From Alphaproteobacteria bacterium (lineage in GTDB: Bacteria > Pseudomonadota > Alphaproteobacteria > VGEJ01), in assembly GCA_016869335.1 (NCBI GenBank), contig VGEJ01000142.1:1-6864 (forward strand): a DNA stretch of 6,864 nucleotides, read 5' to 3'. The notes under the pieces are model-generated. The model saw only the letters and a list, made by a program, of their open reading frames with translations, ran no database searches and had not been told where the DNA came from. Below, one piece after another: positions 5,943 through 6,864 of the stretch (within the stretch, counting starts at the first letter, position 1; the number at the start of each line of letters is the position of its first letter). The position numbers and the translations under genes are program-made.

Positions 5943-6864
5943 AGCGAATCCTCGGATCGACTTGGCGGTACATGACATCGACGCCGATATTGATCAGCAC
6001 GAACAACCCGCCGATCACCACGACGATCGCCTGGATCAGCGGATAATCGCGCCAGAACACCGCCTGCACGGCGAGCCGGCCGACGCCGGGCCAGGCGAAC
6101 ACGTTCTCGATCACGAACGCGCCGCCCAGCAGATAGCCGAGCTGCAGACCGATGATGGTGATGGCGGGGATCATCGCGTTGCGAAACGCATGGCGCAGGT
6201 AGATGACGCGATCGGGCAGCCCCTTCGCCCTGGCGAACTGAATGAAGTCCTGGCGGATGACGTCGAGCATCGCCGAGCGCGTCAGGCGCGCATTCCACGC
6301 CGTCACCGAGAGCGCCAACGCAATGGCGGGCAGCAGGATGTGCCGGAAGCTCTTCCAGAACACCGCGAAGTCGAAGGCAACGATGGCGTTCCACGCCGCG
6401 GTCGGGATCAGCTCGCCCCGGCCCGAGGAGGGCAGCATGCGGAGGTCGATCGAGAATACCATGATGAGCAGGATGCCGAGCAGGAAGCTCGGCACCGACA
6501 CGCCAAGGATCGCTATGACCGAGCCGGCGTAGTCGATGGCGCTCCCCTGCCGGAGCGCCGTGATAATGCCGAGCGGTATGGCGATCAGCACGGCGATGAG
6601 CATCGACAGCACGGTCAGCTCGATGGTCGCCGGCAGGCGCTCGAAGATGAGCTGCGTCGTCGGCACCCGGAAGCGCAGCGACTGCCCGAGATCGCCGTGC
6701 AGCGCCGCCCAAAGATAGGTGCCGAACTGGACGTAGAACGGCCGCGTCAGTCCGAGTTGTTCCCGGAGCGCGTCCTTCTGCTCCTCCGTGATGCCCGGAT
6801 TGCCCGCAGCCATGACATCGACCGGATCGCCCGGTATGAACTTGATGATCAGCGAGACGACGAA
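5929..6864 (-). CDS. dppB: Peptide-type ABC importer, inner-membrane permease (DppB/OppB family), N-terminus cut by window edge
   Basis: The frame is open from the window edge at 6864 to TGA at 5931-5929 and encodes 311 visible residues. The visible part begins in FVVSLIIKFIPGDPVDV, the end of the first membrane segment plus the conserved PGDP motif, so only about 15-25 residues and the start codon are missing. A Met at 6813 is internal, not the start. Further features are GLTRPFYVQFGTYL (38-51) and GDLGQSLRFRVP (57-68), typical of DppB periplasmic segments, and hydrophobic segments near 78-103, 112-138, 176-190, 232-252 and 276-296. The EAA loop DFIQFARAKGLPDRVIYLRH (206-225) is followed by AFRNAMIP. 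GGAFVIENVFAWPGVGRL (247-264) is a strong family signature. It pairs with DppC to form the pore. The substrate-binding protein gene is expected upstream, outside the window. Confidence 0.95.
   Translation of the reverse strand, partial: FVVSLIIKFIPGDPVDVMAAGNPGITEEQKDALREQLGLTRPFYVQFGTYLWAALHGDLGQSLRFRVPTTQLIFERLPATIELTVLSMLIAVLIAIPLGIITALRQGSAIDYAGSVIAILGVSVPSFLLGILLIMVFSIDLRMLPSSGRGELIPTAAWNAIVAFDFAVFWKSFRHILLPAIALALSVTAWNARLTRSAMLDVIRQDFIQFARAKGLPDRVIYLRHAFRNAMIPAITIIGLQLGYLLGGAFVIENVFAWPGVGRLAVQAVFWRDYPLIQAIVVVIGGLFVLINIGVDVMYRQVDPRIRYVRG
5949..5953 (-). promoter_or_regulatory. Ribosome binding site that decides the dppC start
   Basis: GAGGA on the minus strand lies 6 bases before the ATG at 5942 and inside the last codons of the DppB-type gene. 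It favours this ATG over the in-frame ATG at 5978. Confidence 0.6.

Noticed and set aside
5929..6712. Minus-strand open frame at 5801-6712, overlapping both permease genes in another frame.
   Set aside because: It is out of frame with two permeases that carry full family signatures, and its product is Arg/Ala/His-rich with no membrane segments or domain.

Overview
The window is a tightly packed run of six genes, all on the minus strand, so transcription goes from high to low coordinates. Base composition is high in G+C throughout, with strongly GC-biased third codon positions. This suggests a high-GC bacterium, most likely a proteobacterium or a similar soil or environmental lineage. There is no rRNA, tRNA or mobile element to place it more precisely, so the taxonomy is only a guess.

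Layout in order of transcription: (1) 6864-5929, a permease of the dipeptide/oligopeptide ABC family (DppB type), with its N-terminus cut off by the window edge; (2) 5942-5013, the partner permease (DppC type); (3) 5006-4029, the first ATPase (DppD type); (4) 4032-3028, the second ATPase (DppF type); (5) 2999-1602, a homologue of glycine dehydrogenase (decarboxylating) subunit 1 (GcvPA); (6) 1605-1, a homologue of subunit 2 (GcvPB), still open at the window edge. Neighbouring genes overlap by 4 or 14 bases or are separated by only 6 or 28 bases. No terminator or promoter is visible between them, so one operon is the simplest reading. No stretch longer than 28 bases lacks a gene.

The four transporter genes make a complete inner-membrane import core of two permeases and two ATPases. 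The periplasmic substrate-binding protein is not in the window and would be expected upstream of position 6864. The two downstream genes have the fold-level signature of the split P-protein of the glycine cleavage system, including the PLP lysine motif HKTFS in GcvPB. However, several motifs that are nearly invariant in true GcvPA and GcvPB are rewritten in both subunits, and gcvT and gcvH are absent from the visible operon. The most interesting reading is that this is a neofunctionalised GcvP-like PLP enzyme paired with a dedicated importer, possibly acting on the imported compound or on a product of it. That is inference. What the sequence shows is the gene order, the conserved PLP lysine and the altered motifs.
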